NCBI RefSeq assembly: GCF_000382225.1
Contig: NZ_KB907813.1
Location: forward strand, 1 to 64,000
From: Hymenobacter aerophilus DSM 13606
GTDB lineage: Bacteria; Bacteroidota; Bacteroidia; Cytophagales; Hymenobacteraceae
Length of the DNA stretch: 64,000 nt
Direction of reading: 5' to 3'
Shown here in pieces: positions 53,132 through 61,311 of this stretch (its first letter is position 1; each line of letters begins with the position of its first letter). The translations under genes and the position numbers were made by a program. Under the pieces are notes generated by a model, which saw only the letters and a list, made by a program, of their open reading frames with translations, was not told the origin of the DNA and did not search any database.

Positions 53132-54079
53132 ATGCTAAACATCATCTTCATGGGCACGCCCGAATTTGCGGTGCCCACGCTCGAAGCCCTGCTAAGCTGG
53201 GAAGGCTGCCAGGTGGTGGCCGTGGTAACGGCGCCCGACAAGCCCGCCGGACGGGGCCGGCAACTGCAGGGCTCGGCCGTGAAGGCGGCGGCCGAAGCGC
53301 ACGGTCTGCCGGTGCTCCAGCCCACCAACCTCAAAGCACCCGAATTTCAGGCCGAGCTGAAGGGCTACGGGGCCGATTTGCAGGTGGTGGTGGCCTTCCG
53401 GATGCTGCCCGAGGCCGTCTGGAACATGCCACCGCGGGGCTCCATCAACGTCCACGCCTCGCTGCTGCCGCAGTACCGGGGCGCGGCGCCCATCAACTGG
53501 GCCCTCATCCACGGCGACACTCAGACGGGCGTGACCAGCTTTTTCCTGCGCCACGAAATCGACACCGGCAACCTGATTTACCAGGATGCCGTGGACATTG
53601 CGCCGGAGGACGACTTCGGCTCACTCTATGAAAAGCTGAAGGCCGCCGGGGCCCGGCTGGCGCTTCGCTCGGTGCAGGCCATTGCCGCCGGGCAGGCGCC
53701 CAGCATTCCGCAGCCCGAACTGCCGGAGCTGCGGCCCGCGCCCAAGCTCACGAAGGAAACCGGGCGCCTCGACCCCACGCAGCACTCGGCCCCGGCGCTG
53801 GCCAACCTTGTGCGCGGCCTCTCCCCCATTCCCACGGCCTTCCTTCAGCTGCCCGACGGCCGCACGCTCAAGGTGTTCCGCGCTCAGCCCTTCAGCGACG
53901 AGGAAGCCAGCGGCCCCGATATGGGCGGCGCCGGCCAGTGGCACACCGACGGCCGCCACTACCTGCGCCTGCAAACCGCCGACGGCCTGCTCGACCTGCT
54001 TGATGTGCAGCTCGAAGGCAAGAAGCGCCTGCCCATCCAGGACTTTTTGCGTGGCTTCGACGTAAAGCTGCTGGGCTGA
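53132..54079 (+). CDS. fmt: Methionyl-tRNA formyltransferase
   Basis: Formylates initiator Met-tRNA with 10-formyl-THF. 315 residues, normal. IIFMGTPEFAVPTLEALL, VTAPDKPAGRGRQLQGSAVK, NVHASLLPQYRGAAPINWALIHGDTQTGVT (Asn/His active site, SLLPQYRGAAPI) and DFGSLYEKL. ATG 53132 chosen because the upstream extension reads only repeat sequence. Shares one-carbon chemistry with purU and the DHFR gene that follows. Confidence 0.95.
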   Translation: MLNIIFMGTPEFAVPTLEALLSWEGCQVVAVVTAPDKPAGRGRQLQGSAVKAAAEAHGLPVLQPTNLKAPEFQAELKGYGADLQVVVAFRMLPEAVWNMPPRGSINVHASLLPQYRGAAPINWALIHGDTQTGVTSFFLRHEIDTGNLIYQDAVDIAPEDDFGSLYEKLKAAGARLALRSVQAIAAGQAPSIPQPELPELRPAPKLTKETGRLDPTQHSAPALANLVRGLSPIPTAFLQLPDGRTLKVFRAQPFSDEEASGPDMGGAGQWHTDGRHYLRLQTADGLLDLLDVQLEGKKRLPIQDFLRGFDVKLLG

Positions 54080-54108
54080 TTCAGTTGCCAGTTACCAATA
54101 CAGGGTAT

Positions 54109-54162
54109 GTCATGCTGAGCAGCGCGAAGCATCTTGCGGGCAATGGTAATCGTTTTGCCCGC
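54109..54162. repeat. Solo family A arm with small hairpin
   Basis: GTCATGCTGAGCAGCGCGAAGCATC lacks a facing partner; beside it GCGGGCAATGG...CCCGC folds into a short hairpin. Followed by a CTCACCATCTCACC-type simple repeat up to the DHFR start. Confidence 0.75.
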
Positions 54163-54204
54163 TGAACGGCAACTCACCATTTCACTATCTCACCATCTCA
54201 CCTC

Positions 54205-54690
54205 ATGACCGCACTCGTTGTAGCCGTGGCCGATAACGGCGTTATCGGGGGCGAAAACCGCCTGCTCTGGCACCTGCCGCTGGATTTAAAGCACTTCAAG
54301 CAGCTCACGCTCAATCATCCCATCATCATGGGCCGGCGCACCTACGACAGCATCGGGCGGGCGCTGCCCAAGCGGCGCAACATCGTCGTCACGCGCCAGG
54401 CCGACTGGCAGGCAGAAGGCTGCGAAGTGGCGGCCTCGGTGCTGCAGGCCCTGGAAATGGCCCGCACCACCGACGAGGACATCTTCGTCATCGGGGGCGG
54501 CGAAATCTACCAGCAGGCCCTGCCCGCCGCCGATACCGTGTACCTGACCGAAGTTCACCACGATTTCGAGGGCGACATCACCTTCCCCGACCTTCTGCCC
54601 GGCGAATGGCGCGAGGAAACCCGCGAGCGGCACGAACCCGACGAACAACATGCCTACGCATTCAGCTTCGTCACGCTGCGGCGGCGGTAG
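54205..54690 (+). CDS. folA: Dihydrofolate reductase
   Basis: NADPH-dependent reduction of dihydrofolate. 161 residues. VVAVADNGVIGGENRLLWHLPLDLKHFK (with the catalytic acidic position in the L-x-D motif), HPIIMGRRTYDSIGRALPKRRNIVVTR, FVIGGGEIYQQALPAADTVYLTEV. Downstream of fmt on the same strand with 125 bp between, containing repeats; probably separate or weakly coupled. Confidence 0.95.
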   Translation: MTALVVAVADNGVIGGENRLLWHLPLDLKHFKQLTLNHPIIMGRRTYDSIGRALPKRRNIVVTRQADWQAEGCEVAASVLQALEMARTTDEDIFVIGGGEIYQQALPAADTVYLTEVHHDFEGDITFPDLLPGEWREETRERHEPDEQHAYAFSFVTLRRR

Positions 54691-54700
54691 AAAGTGATTT

Positions 54701-54855
54701 GGTGCTTCTGCGGTGATTTGGTGAAGGAAGTGCTGTCATCCTGAGCGCAGCGAAGGACCTATACAGAGGCTAATCAACCGATATAGCTTCTGTATAGGTC
54801 CTTCGCTGCGCTCAGGATGACAGCACTTCCTTCACCAAATCACCGCAGAAGCACC
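54701..54855. repeat. Family A palindrome with 66-bp perfect arms reaching into the PorU2-like gene
   Basis: Arms 54701-54766 and 54790-54855 are perfect complements. The right arm runs over the stop codon (54840) and the last five codons of the PorU2-like gene, and so does its mirror copy on the other side. GGTGATTTGGTGAAGGA is the outer segment; the core is the CTGTCATCCTGAGC unit. Confidence 0.92.
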
Positions 54856-57800
54856 AGCTTGCCCCAGTCCTTTTTGAAGGCCTTGTCGGCGGTGGTGGCG
54901 CGGTGATTGAACTCGCCGGTGGGGTCGTCGAGCACCACGCGGTAGAGGTAAGTGCCGTTGGCCAGCCGGTCGCCGTAGGTATCGGTGCCGTCCCAGTACT
55001 GCTCGGTGATGTTGTTACCGATGCGTAGCGGGCCCATTTCCTCCATCATGATTTCCTTGACTACCCGGCCCGTCAGGCTCACAATCTGGATTTTCATGTT
55101 GCGCGGCGGCGTGGCCCCGGTCAGGGTGAAAACGAAGCGGGTTTTGCTGGTTACCGGATTCGGATACGGGAAAACGTTGGTGATACCGGCACTGGAAACT
55201 ACCTCGAACGTGATGCGGTAGGGCTCGGTGCCGGCCAGGTTGCCCGAGCCGTCGCGGCCCTGCACTTCCAGCGTGTACACGCCATCGGCCAGCGGCTGGG
55301 CCTTGCCGGGCTGGTACTCCAGCCGCGCTGTGCCCTTGGCTGAGTCGGCCACGAACGTAACGCCGGCCGCATTCAAGTCAACCGACTGGCCGGTGCCCCC
55401 CGGACGGGTGAGAACCAGCAGGAAGTTGTTGCGGTCCTGAATCGGGCGCAGCTTGTCCAAATCGCGCAGCTGCACGCTGATAACGGGCCTTGAAGACACG
55501 ATTTCACCATTAAGCAGGTGCCGGCCATCAAAGGCCACATCGAGCACCGGCGGCGTATCGTTGTTGATTGCCTCGAAGGGCGGCAGCTCCAGCTCATTGT
55601 TGAAGTAGTTCTGCTCGGGCTGGCGGCGCGGGTTGAGCACCACCTGCCCCGAAAGCGTACCGTAGAGGCTGCGGGCATCGAGGGTTACGTTGTACGTCTG
55701 CTGGGTGTGGGCCAGCAGCGCCGGCCCCTGTAGCGCGTAGTATCGTTCGCGTGGGGCGCCGGCCGTGCCCGAACGCAGCACGATGTAGCCCACCAGCGGC
55801 GCGCTAAAGTCGAAATCCGAAACGTTCTGGAAAGCCACTGGCACCGTAACCGAACCGGTTTTCTGGATTTGGTCCGTGAGCTGGGCGGCCGTAAGTGGAG
55901 TAACGCTGGGGCGCACCACGCCTTCGGGTACGCCCTGGTAGGTTACCAGCCACTGCTCCAGCTGCGGAGTCTGGCCCGAGGAGCCGTCGGTTGTAAGCGT
56001 GGCCTGCAGCTGCAGGTAGCGGTAGAGCTTGGCCGACACGGTGTTCAGCGCCAGTTCGCGGCTCGTAACGTTGGGGTTAAGCACGGTGGTGTTGCCCAGG
56101 CTGTCGATGCCCAGCAGCTTGAGCGTGTAGTCCGTTCCTGATGGGGTGCGGATGGTGTGGTAAAGCGTTTCCCACTGCCGGGCCGGGCCGATGCGCGTGG
56201 AGGTAATAGTCGCCTGTCGGGTGTCGGCATTGAAGCTCCACTGGCCGCCGGGCACGGCCACCTCCACGCCGTTACGCTCGTCGCGGCGGAACTGGCCGGG
56301 GTGGCTCTGCGACCAACCGCCCTGCGTGCGGCCCTTGATTACGCGGAACGAGCTAACGGCCCAGTCGGGGCTTTCGTCGCCCTGCGGCGTGTGCAGGCGC
56401 ACCCGCCAGTACCACACCACGCTGTCGGGCTGGCCGGCCAGGGTAGGCAGTTCGGGCGTCCACTCGGGCACCATCACGGCCGTCAGTCGCGCCTGACGCA
56501 GCGGATTAGCAAAGGTCTGAGTCGTGTCCAGCTCCAGGTCGTACTCGCGGCTGATGGTGGTGGGTACATTGCTTTGCGCCACCAGCCGCACCTCGTTGGA
56601 ACCCACAATAGCGAATTCGGGCGGGCTGAGCGTAGTTACGCCGCCCGTCAGGAAGGTGTAAGTGAGCGTGGCGCGGTTGTTCGTTTCGTCGAGTTCGGGA
56701 ATGACATTTTCGGGGTCGATATCTACCTGGAACGTATTCTGACCGGCCACACTGCCAATGGCCGGGTTGGTCAGGGCCAGCGTGTACGTGGTATCCTGGC
56801 GGGCCTGGGGCACCACAAAATCGAAGGTGCTGATTTTGCTGCCCACCGAGCGCGTTACCCGAATCGGTAGCGGGCCGCGGGTGTACTTGGCGGGGTTGCT
56901 CACGCCCAGGCGCAACTCAAACGGCGCGTTGGGCGTGGCCGGCACCACCGATGGCGCGAGCTGCAGGCGGTTGTCGGCCGTCTGGAAATCGGGCCGCTCG
57001 GGCGAGAACAGCCGCAGCGCCGGGTCGCCCTGCCAGATGGTGCTCATGATGGAAGGCACGGCAAACTGGTTGTAGCCCCCGGCCAGCAGCTTGGACTGCA
57101 GGCGCCGGAACGCCTCGGCCTGCACCTCTACCACCGGCCGGCCGTACCATTGTGGGTCGGTGAGCAGCAGCGTGTAGGTTAGCTTATCTACCTGATCGAT
57201 GTTGGCGGCAATATCGAGCGACGAGTTGCTCATGAAGCCGATGCAGCCCTTATCGGCCACCAGCATCCAGTCTTCGCCTGTCGAACCTCCGCCGGTAAAG
57301 GCATTGCCGGCCACGCAGCCACTAAAGAACATCACCGGGTAACGCCCTTTGTTGGCGTAGCCGCTTGCCGGGGCCAGAATATTGGTCGGGTTCAGATCGA
57401 TATAGCGCAAGCCCCCGTGGCCGAAATAGCTGATAAGGGATACGCCCTCGTTTACCTGCGGCGTAATATCGACGGTGATGGGCTCGTAGCCCAGCCGGCC
57501 AATCCGGTCGAGGAAACGGACGATGCGCGCGCCGAAGAAGGGCTTCTGCATAATGCGGCCGTACTCTTCCACGTAACCCTTAAACTCTTCCGGCTCGCCC
57601 TCATCTTCGCCACCCGACATCAGCAGCACGTTGCGCCGCCAGGGCTCCAGGCCCAGGGCTTCGTGCTCGCGTAGCTTGCCCAGGTAATTCATTATCTGGG
57701 TGGGGTTGTTGGCCGCCACCCGGCCGGTGGCCATGCGGCTTACGTAGTCGCCTTTCTGCCAATCAGCCGTAAAGAAGGCATCGGAGGCGCCCCGCGAGCT

Positions 57801-59372
57801 GGTGGGCACATAGTCGGGCGTGCCCCGATACTGGGCGGGTGAAGCCTGCCGATGATAGCGGCCGTTGATAGCGGTGCCCGTTTCGTAGCCCTTGCCCAGT
57901 AGCAGCAGGTAGCGCTGCTTGGAGCCGCCAGTAGCCAGCATCCACTGCGCAAACTGCCGGATTGCCAGCGCCGATTTCTCGCCGTAGTGAAATTGGTCGT
58001 AGAGTTGTTCGGTGCTAACGGTCAGCGTATCATACTTGCCCCCCTCGGCCGAAGCCCGGTACGACGAATAGCTGCGCACGGCATTAGCAGTGGCGCCATC
58101 GGCCGTGGGCTGCATTAGTCCTTGGGCGCTTACCACCAGAAAGTTGGCCGTAGTTGGCAGTGAGCGGAAAAGCACCCGCTGGGCCGGCAGCGGTGGTACA
58201 AAGGCACGGGCTACGTCGTGCAGGCGCAGGGCGTGCGAGTTGCTGCTGGTGCCCGGAAATACGAACAGGCTGGCGCTGCCCACCGTTTGGGGCAGCACCC
58301 GCACTACGTTAGCCGGATCGGCTACATCGTAGCCCACGACGCTTGCGGGCAGGTTTTCGAACTGGTAAGCAGCCGGACCGGCAGCAGTGGAGTCGGACAG
58401 AAACGCAACGCCCGCCTTGCCCGCCACCCAGCGACGGGCCTGCGGATACGTCACCCGCAGATAGCCAACGCGCACAAAGTTGTCTTTGTCGTAATTGGGC
58501 ACCTGCGGGGCTGTCACTTTCACCCGTAGTTTGCCGTCGGCCCCGATATCGGAGGCTTGCAGCGCCGTGCGAAAAGTGTAGCTACCAAAGTCGGTAACGG
58601 GGAATGAGCCCAGCTCCCGGGGGCTGGAGCCCGATAGAAGCGTCACGAAAACCGTGCGGGTAATGGCCCTCACGCCGGTTACCACCATTTCCAGCGTAGG
58701 TACCCCGGCTATATCAGTCAGCGAGTCTACGGTGAAGGTGTTGTACGAGGCGCCTATTTCTCTGGTGCCGCGGAAGCCGATGGGACGCGAGAAAAATCCC
58801 TCGCCCGACTCCATCCAGGGCTGGTATACATTCCGGTCTTCGCTGATGCTAGACCACTCGTTAACGACCAGCTGGATGCGCTGGGTAAGCCAGTTGGGGT
58901 GCAGCGTGGTGGCCGCAGCCTGAGGCTGGGCCATGCGCTTGCCCTGGGCCGTGGGCGACAAGGTGAGGAAATAGGCCGCCGTATCGGTGTAGAGGCTATA
59001 GAGGCGGTGCACCTGGTCGGCCGGGTCTTTGTACATGCCCCGGTCGAGCTGACCGTCGTTGCGCTGGCCGAAGAACTCGACGAACGAGTTGGCATCGAGC
59101 GTGGTTGGGTTACCGCCGACGTGGATGGCTACCTCCTTGCCCCGCCGCCACAGCTGCAGCTGAGCCGGGTTGCCGCTGTTGAGGCCGGCGCGTTGCAGAT
59201 AGGCGTAATCGAGCCGGTACAGGCCGTCGCGGGCCACCTTAATTTTATAGTACGGCTGGCCGGGGGTGAGCCACTCGTTGCCGTAGGGGCCCGACTGCGC
59301 CTGTGCGGCGGCCAGCCCCAACAGGCTCAGCAGCAGCACCAGCCACGCGGTTTTCAGGTAGTGGTGTTTCAT
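54840..59372 (-). CDS. PorU2-like C25 (gingipain-type) T9SS sortase-like protein
   Basis: 1510 residues with a Sec signal (LLSLLGLAAAQAQS). N-terminal domain GNEWLTPGQPYYKIKVARDGLYRLDYAYLQ, then the C25 peptidase with His near 650 in SYFGHGGLRYIDL and Cys near 685 in FFSGCVAGNAF. Several CARDB/Ig-like domains follow (about 820-1350), then a C-terminal FlgD-like domain (VFPYPNPVTSKTRFVFTLTG...YLYRVVL). PorU is the sortase that removes the C-terminal domain of T9SS cargo and attaches it to the surface; the longer layout and the PorV-like neighbour suggest the PorU2 variant. The last residues are encoded within a palindrome arm. Confidence 0.85.
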   Translation of the reverse strand: MKHHYLKTAWLVLLLSLLGLAAAQAQSGPYGNEWLTPGQPYYKIKVARDGLYRLDYAYLQRAGLNSGNPAQLQLWRRGKEVAIHVGGNPTTLDANSFVEFFGQRNDGQLDRGMYKDPADQVHRLYSLYTDTAAYFLTLSPTAQGKRMAQPQAAATTLHPNWLTQRIQLVVNEWSSISEDRNVYQPWMESGEGFFSRPIGFRGTREIGASYNTFTVDSLTDIAGVPTLEMVVTGVRAITRTVFVTLLSGSSPRELGSFPVTDFGSYTFRTALQASDIGADGKLRVKVTAPQVPNYDKDNFVRVGYLRVTYPQARRWVAGKAGVAFLSDSTAAGPAAYQFENLPASVVGYDVADPANVVRVLPQTVGSASLFVFPGTSSNSHALRLHDVARAFVPPLPAQRVLFRSLPTTANFLVVSAQGLMQPTADGATANAVRSYSSYRASAEGGKYDTLTVSTEQLYDQFHYGEKSALAIRQFAQWMLATGGSKQRYLLLLGKGYETGTAINGRYHRQASPAQYRGTPDYVPTSSRGASDAFFTADWQKGDYVSRMATGRVAANNPTQIMNYLGKLREHEALGLEPWRRNVLLMSGGEDEGEPEEFKGYVEEYGRIMQKPFFGARIVRFLDRIGRLGYEPITVDITPQVNEGVSLISYFGHGGLRYIDLNPTNILAPASGYANKGRYPVMFFSGCVAGNAFTGGGSTGEDWMLVADKGCIGFMSNSSLDIAANIDQVDKLTYTLLLTDPQWYGRPVVEVQAEAFRRLQSKLLAGGYNQFAVPSIMSTIWQGDPALRLFSPERPDFQTADNRLQLAPSVVPATPNAPFELRLGVSNPAKYTRGPLPIRVTRSVGSKISTFDFVVPQARQDTTYTLALTNPAIGSVAGQNTFQVDIDPENVIPELDETNNRATLTYTFLTGGVTTLSPPEFAIVGSNEVRLVAQSNVPTTISREYDLELDTTQTFANPLRQARLTAVMVPEWTPELPTLAGQPDSVVWYWRVRLHTPQGDESPDWAVSSFRVIKGRTQGGWSQSHPGQFRRDERNGVEVAVPGGQWSFNADTRQATITSTRIGPARQWETLYHTIRTPSGTDYTLKLLGIDSLGNTTVLNPNVTSRELALNTVSAKLYRYLQLQATLTTDGSSGQTPQLEQWLVTYQGVPEGVVRPSVTPLTAAQLTDQIQKTGSVTVPVAFQNVSDFDFSAPLVGYIVLRSGTAGAPRERYYALQGPALLAHTQQTYNVTLDARSLYGTLSGQVVLNPRRQPEQNYFNNELELPPFEAINNDTPPVLDVAFDGRHLLNGEIVSSRPVISVQLRDLDKLRPIQDRNNFLLVLTRPGGTGQSVDLNAAGVTFVADSAKGTARLEYQPGKAQPLADGVYTLEVQGRDGSGNLAGTEPYRITFEVVSSAGITNVFPYPNPVTSKTRFVFTLTGATPPRNMKIQIVSLTGRVVKEIMMEEMGPLRIGNNITEQYWDGTDTYGDRLANGTYLYRVVLDDPTGEFNHRATTADKAFKKDWGKLVLLR

Positions 59373-59378
59373 GTTTTT

Positions 59379-59532
59379 TAAGCTGGTAGCTTTTAGCTGA
59401 TAGCGGTTAGCTTTCGTTCCAAAAAAGGGTCAGGAACATTGAGCTGACCGGCTCATAACTGTACTGTTCCGACTGAAAACTATTATCCGTCAGCACGAAA
59501 TGCTAACCGCAAATAGCTCTCAGCTAACAGCT
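59379..59532. repeat. Imperfect inverted repeat between the PorU2-like and PorV2-like genes
   Basis: AGCTGGTAGCTTTTAGCTGATAGCGGTTAGC on the left and GCTAACCGCAAATAGCTCTCAGCTAACAGCT on the right are complementary with mismatches. The right arm ends at the PorV2-like stop codon. Confidence 0.65.
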
Positions 59533-60629
59533 CACTTAAGGCCGTAGCCCAGCGAGACGATGATGGAGGTGGGCTGCGAGCGTTGGCCCAGCTTTTCCAC
59601 GGCCAAGCGGGTCAGGGCCATATCGAGGCGCAGGCCGTTGAGGGCCAGGCCCAGGCCCAGACTGGGCTGCACTTTCCAGGTTTCGGAGCCCGTGAACGAC
59701 TGCACCTGCTGGGCGTTGCCCACGCCGCCGCGCAGAAATACCAGGTTCTTGTAGCCCAGCTCCAGGCCGGCGCGCGGGTCGAGGTTGACGGCTTTGCTCG
59801 ATACCAGCGTGTTGCGCTGGCCGTCGGTGCTCAGCTCCATATCGAGGGCGGCCAGGGCCGTGAACTCGCCGGGCAGCTCGAAGCGGCGGGCGCCCCCCAA
59901 CACGAAGAGCGGCAGCGTGATTTCGGTGCTGTTTTCCGGAATCTTGTCCAGCGCGTTGGCCGAGCCCTCGAACTGGTCGCGGTGAATGGTCCAGGCGTTG
60001 TAGGTGGTGGTGATGTCGCGGGCCATCAGGCCCAGCTGCCAGCCGTTGCGGCGGTACTGCACGCCGGCATCAATACCGAAGCCCACGGCATCGGCAAACG
60101 AGCCGATGTTGCGGTAGATGACTTTGGCGTTGGCGCCCACCTGCAGGCCCTCGATGCTCCCGATCTGGCGGGCGTAGGAGAGCAGCAGCGCGTAGTCGGC
60201 CACCGAGAAGTAGCGGATGTTGTTGTAGTCGATGTAGCCGTACTCGTTTACCAGGTTGCGGGTGTCGGCAATGTCGTCTACGCCCAGCCGGATCAGGCTC
60301 ACGCCCAGGGCGCTTTTCTCGTCGAGCTTCATGCCGAAGCCGGCGTAGTCGTTTTTCACGATGCCCGAAAACAGCTCGGAGTGCATCAGCACGCCGTCGT
60401 ACTTGTTTTTCTGGCTTACCAAACCGGCCGGGTTCCAGTAGCCGGCGGTGGCATCATTGGCCAAACTGACCTGCACTTTGCCCATGCCCAGGGCCCGGCC
60501 GCCCACGCCCACGTTCAGAAATTCGTTGCTGTATTTGGGCGTTTTGGTCTGGGCCAGCGCCGGCGCCAGGGCCAGCAAACTCAGGCCCGCGCCCAGCAGC
60601 AGGGCCTTGGAAGCGAAGAAGTGGGGCAT
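59532..60629 (-). CDS. PorV/PorQ-family outer membrane protein (PorV2-like)
   Basis: 365 residues from ATG 60629, with signal LLLGAGLSLLALAPALAQ. YSNEFLNVGVGGRALGMGKVQVSLANDATAGYWNPAGLV is the family start. A beta-barrel-like pattern follows to SIIVSLGYGLK. PorV shuttles T9SS cargo to the PorU sortase. It precedes the PorU2-like gene on the same strand, supporting joint function. Which specific paralogue (PorV or PorV2) is inferred. Confidence 0.85.
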   Translation of the reverse strand: MPHFFASKALLLGAGLSLLALAPALAQTKTPKYSNEFLNVGVGGRALGMGKVQVSLANDATAGYWNPAGLVSQKNKYDGVLMHSELFSGIVKNDYAGFGMKLDEKSALGVSLIRLGVDDIADTRNLVNEYGYIDYNNIRYFSVADYALLLSYARQIGSIEGLQVGANAKVIYRNIGSFADAVGFGIDAGVQYRRNGWQLGLMARDITTTYNAWTIHRDQFEGSANALDKIPENSTEITLPLFVLGGARRFELPGEFTALAALDMELSTDGQRNTLVSSKAVNLDPRAGLELGYKNLVFLRGGVGNAQQVQSFTGSETWKVQPSLGLGLALNGLRLDMALTRLAVEKLGQRSQPTSIIVSLGYGLK

Positions 60630-60837
60630 AGAAAGTAGCGTCAAGCAGAAACCCGATAGAGGAGGAAAAACACCGTGCGGCAGCAACGCAAGATACTTGC
60701 TAATAGTGCATCGCGGATTGCCTTTCCCGATAAACACCTAAAAACGGCAGCTCAAAGATACGACCCCGCGCCTTAGCCGCAGGCCCCCAAAGAGGCGACC
60801 AACCGGAAAAAACAGGCAACCAAAAATATATTTCAAC

Positions 60838-60874
60838 AGTACCTTGTTTTACATAGTACCTTTTGCTACCTTGA
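60838..60874 (+). promoter_or_regulatory. Direct repeats over the padR promoter (candidate operator)
   Basis: AGTACCTT at 60838 and 60855 and CTACCTTG at 60866. CTTG (60843) and TACCTTGA (60867) are 20 bp apart, a fair -33/-7 pair, so the repeats overlap the promoter as expected of PadR autoregulation. No clear inverted symmetry was seen. Confidence 0.4.
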
Positions 60875-60904
60875 CTCATTCATCCACCCAATCTGCCTTC
60901 ACTT

Positions 60905-61252
60905 ATGAAAGTCGAGAACACCCAAGTGCAGATGCGGAAGGGCATTCTGGAGTTCTGCATCCTCGAAATCATTGCCCGCGGCGAAGTGTACGCCTCCGAT
61001 ATGCTCGACGAGCTGACGGCGGCGCGCATGCTGGTCGTGGAAGGGACGCTCTACCCGTTGCTCACGCGCCTCAAGAATGCGGGCCTGCTGGACTACACCT
61101 GGAAAGAATCCATGAGTGGCCCGCCCCGCAAATACTACACGCTCACGGAGGTTGGGCAGGAGTTTCTGCACCAGCTGCGCCTGACCTGGGAAGAAGTCCA
61201 GGAGTCGGTGCGCATCATCCGCCAGAAACCCGGCGCCGCCCCGGCGCTCTGA
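60905..61252 (+). CDS. PadR-family transcriptional regulator
   Basis: 115 residues. VQMRKGILEFCILEIIARGEVYASDMLDEL, EGTLYPLLTRLKNAGLLDYTW and PPRKYYTLTEVGQEFL form the winged-helix core, ending in a helix for dimerisation. Short PadR proteins repress membrane or efflux genes and are often autoregulated; here the PspC gene follows 59 bp later in the same direction. Confidence 0.92.
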   Translation: MKVENTQVQMRKGILEFCILEIIARGEVYASDMLDELTAARMLVVEGTLYPLLTRLKNAGLLDYTWKESMSGPPRKYYTLTEVGQEFLHQLRLTWEEVQESVRIIRQKPGAAPAL

Positions 61253-61311
61253 GCGCCGCCCGCTTCTCTCCCTCCCTTTCCTATTGTTGACTTGTTGCAG
61301 CAACCACGATC

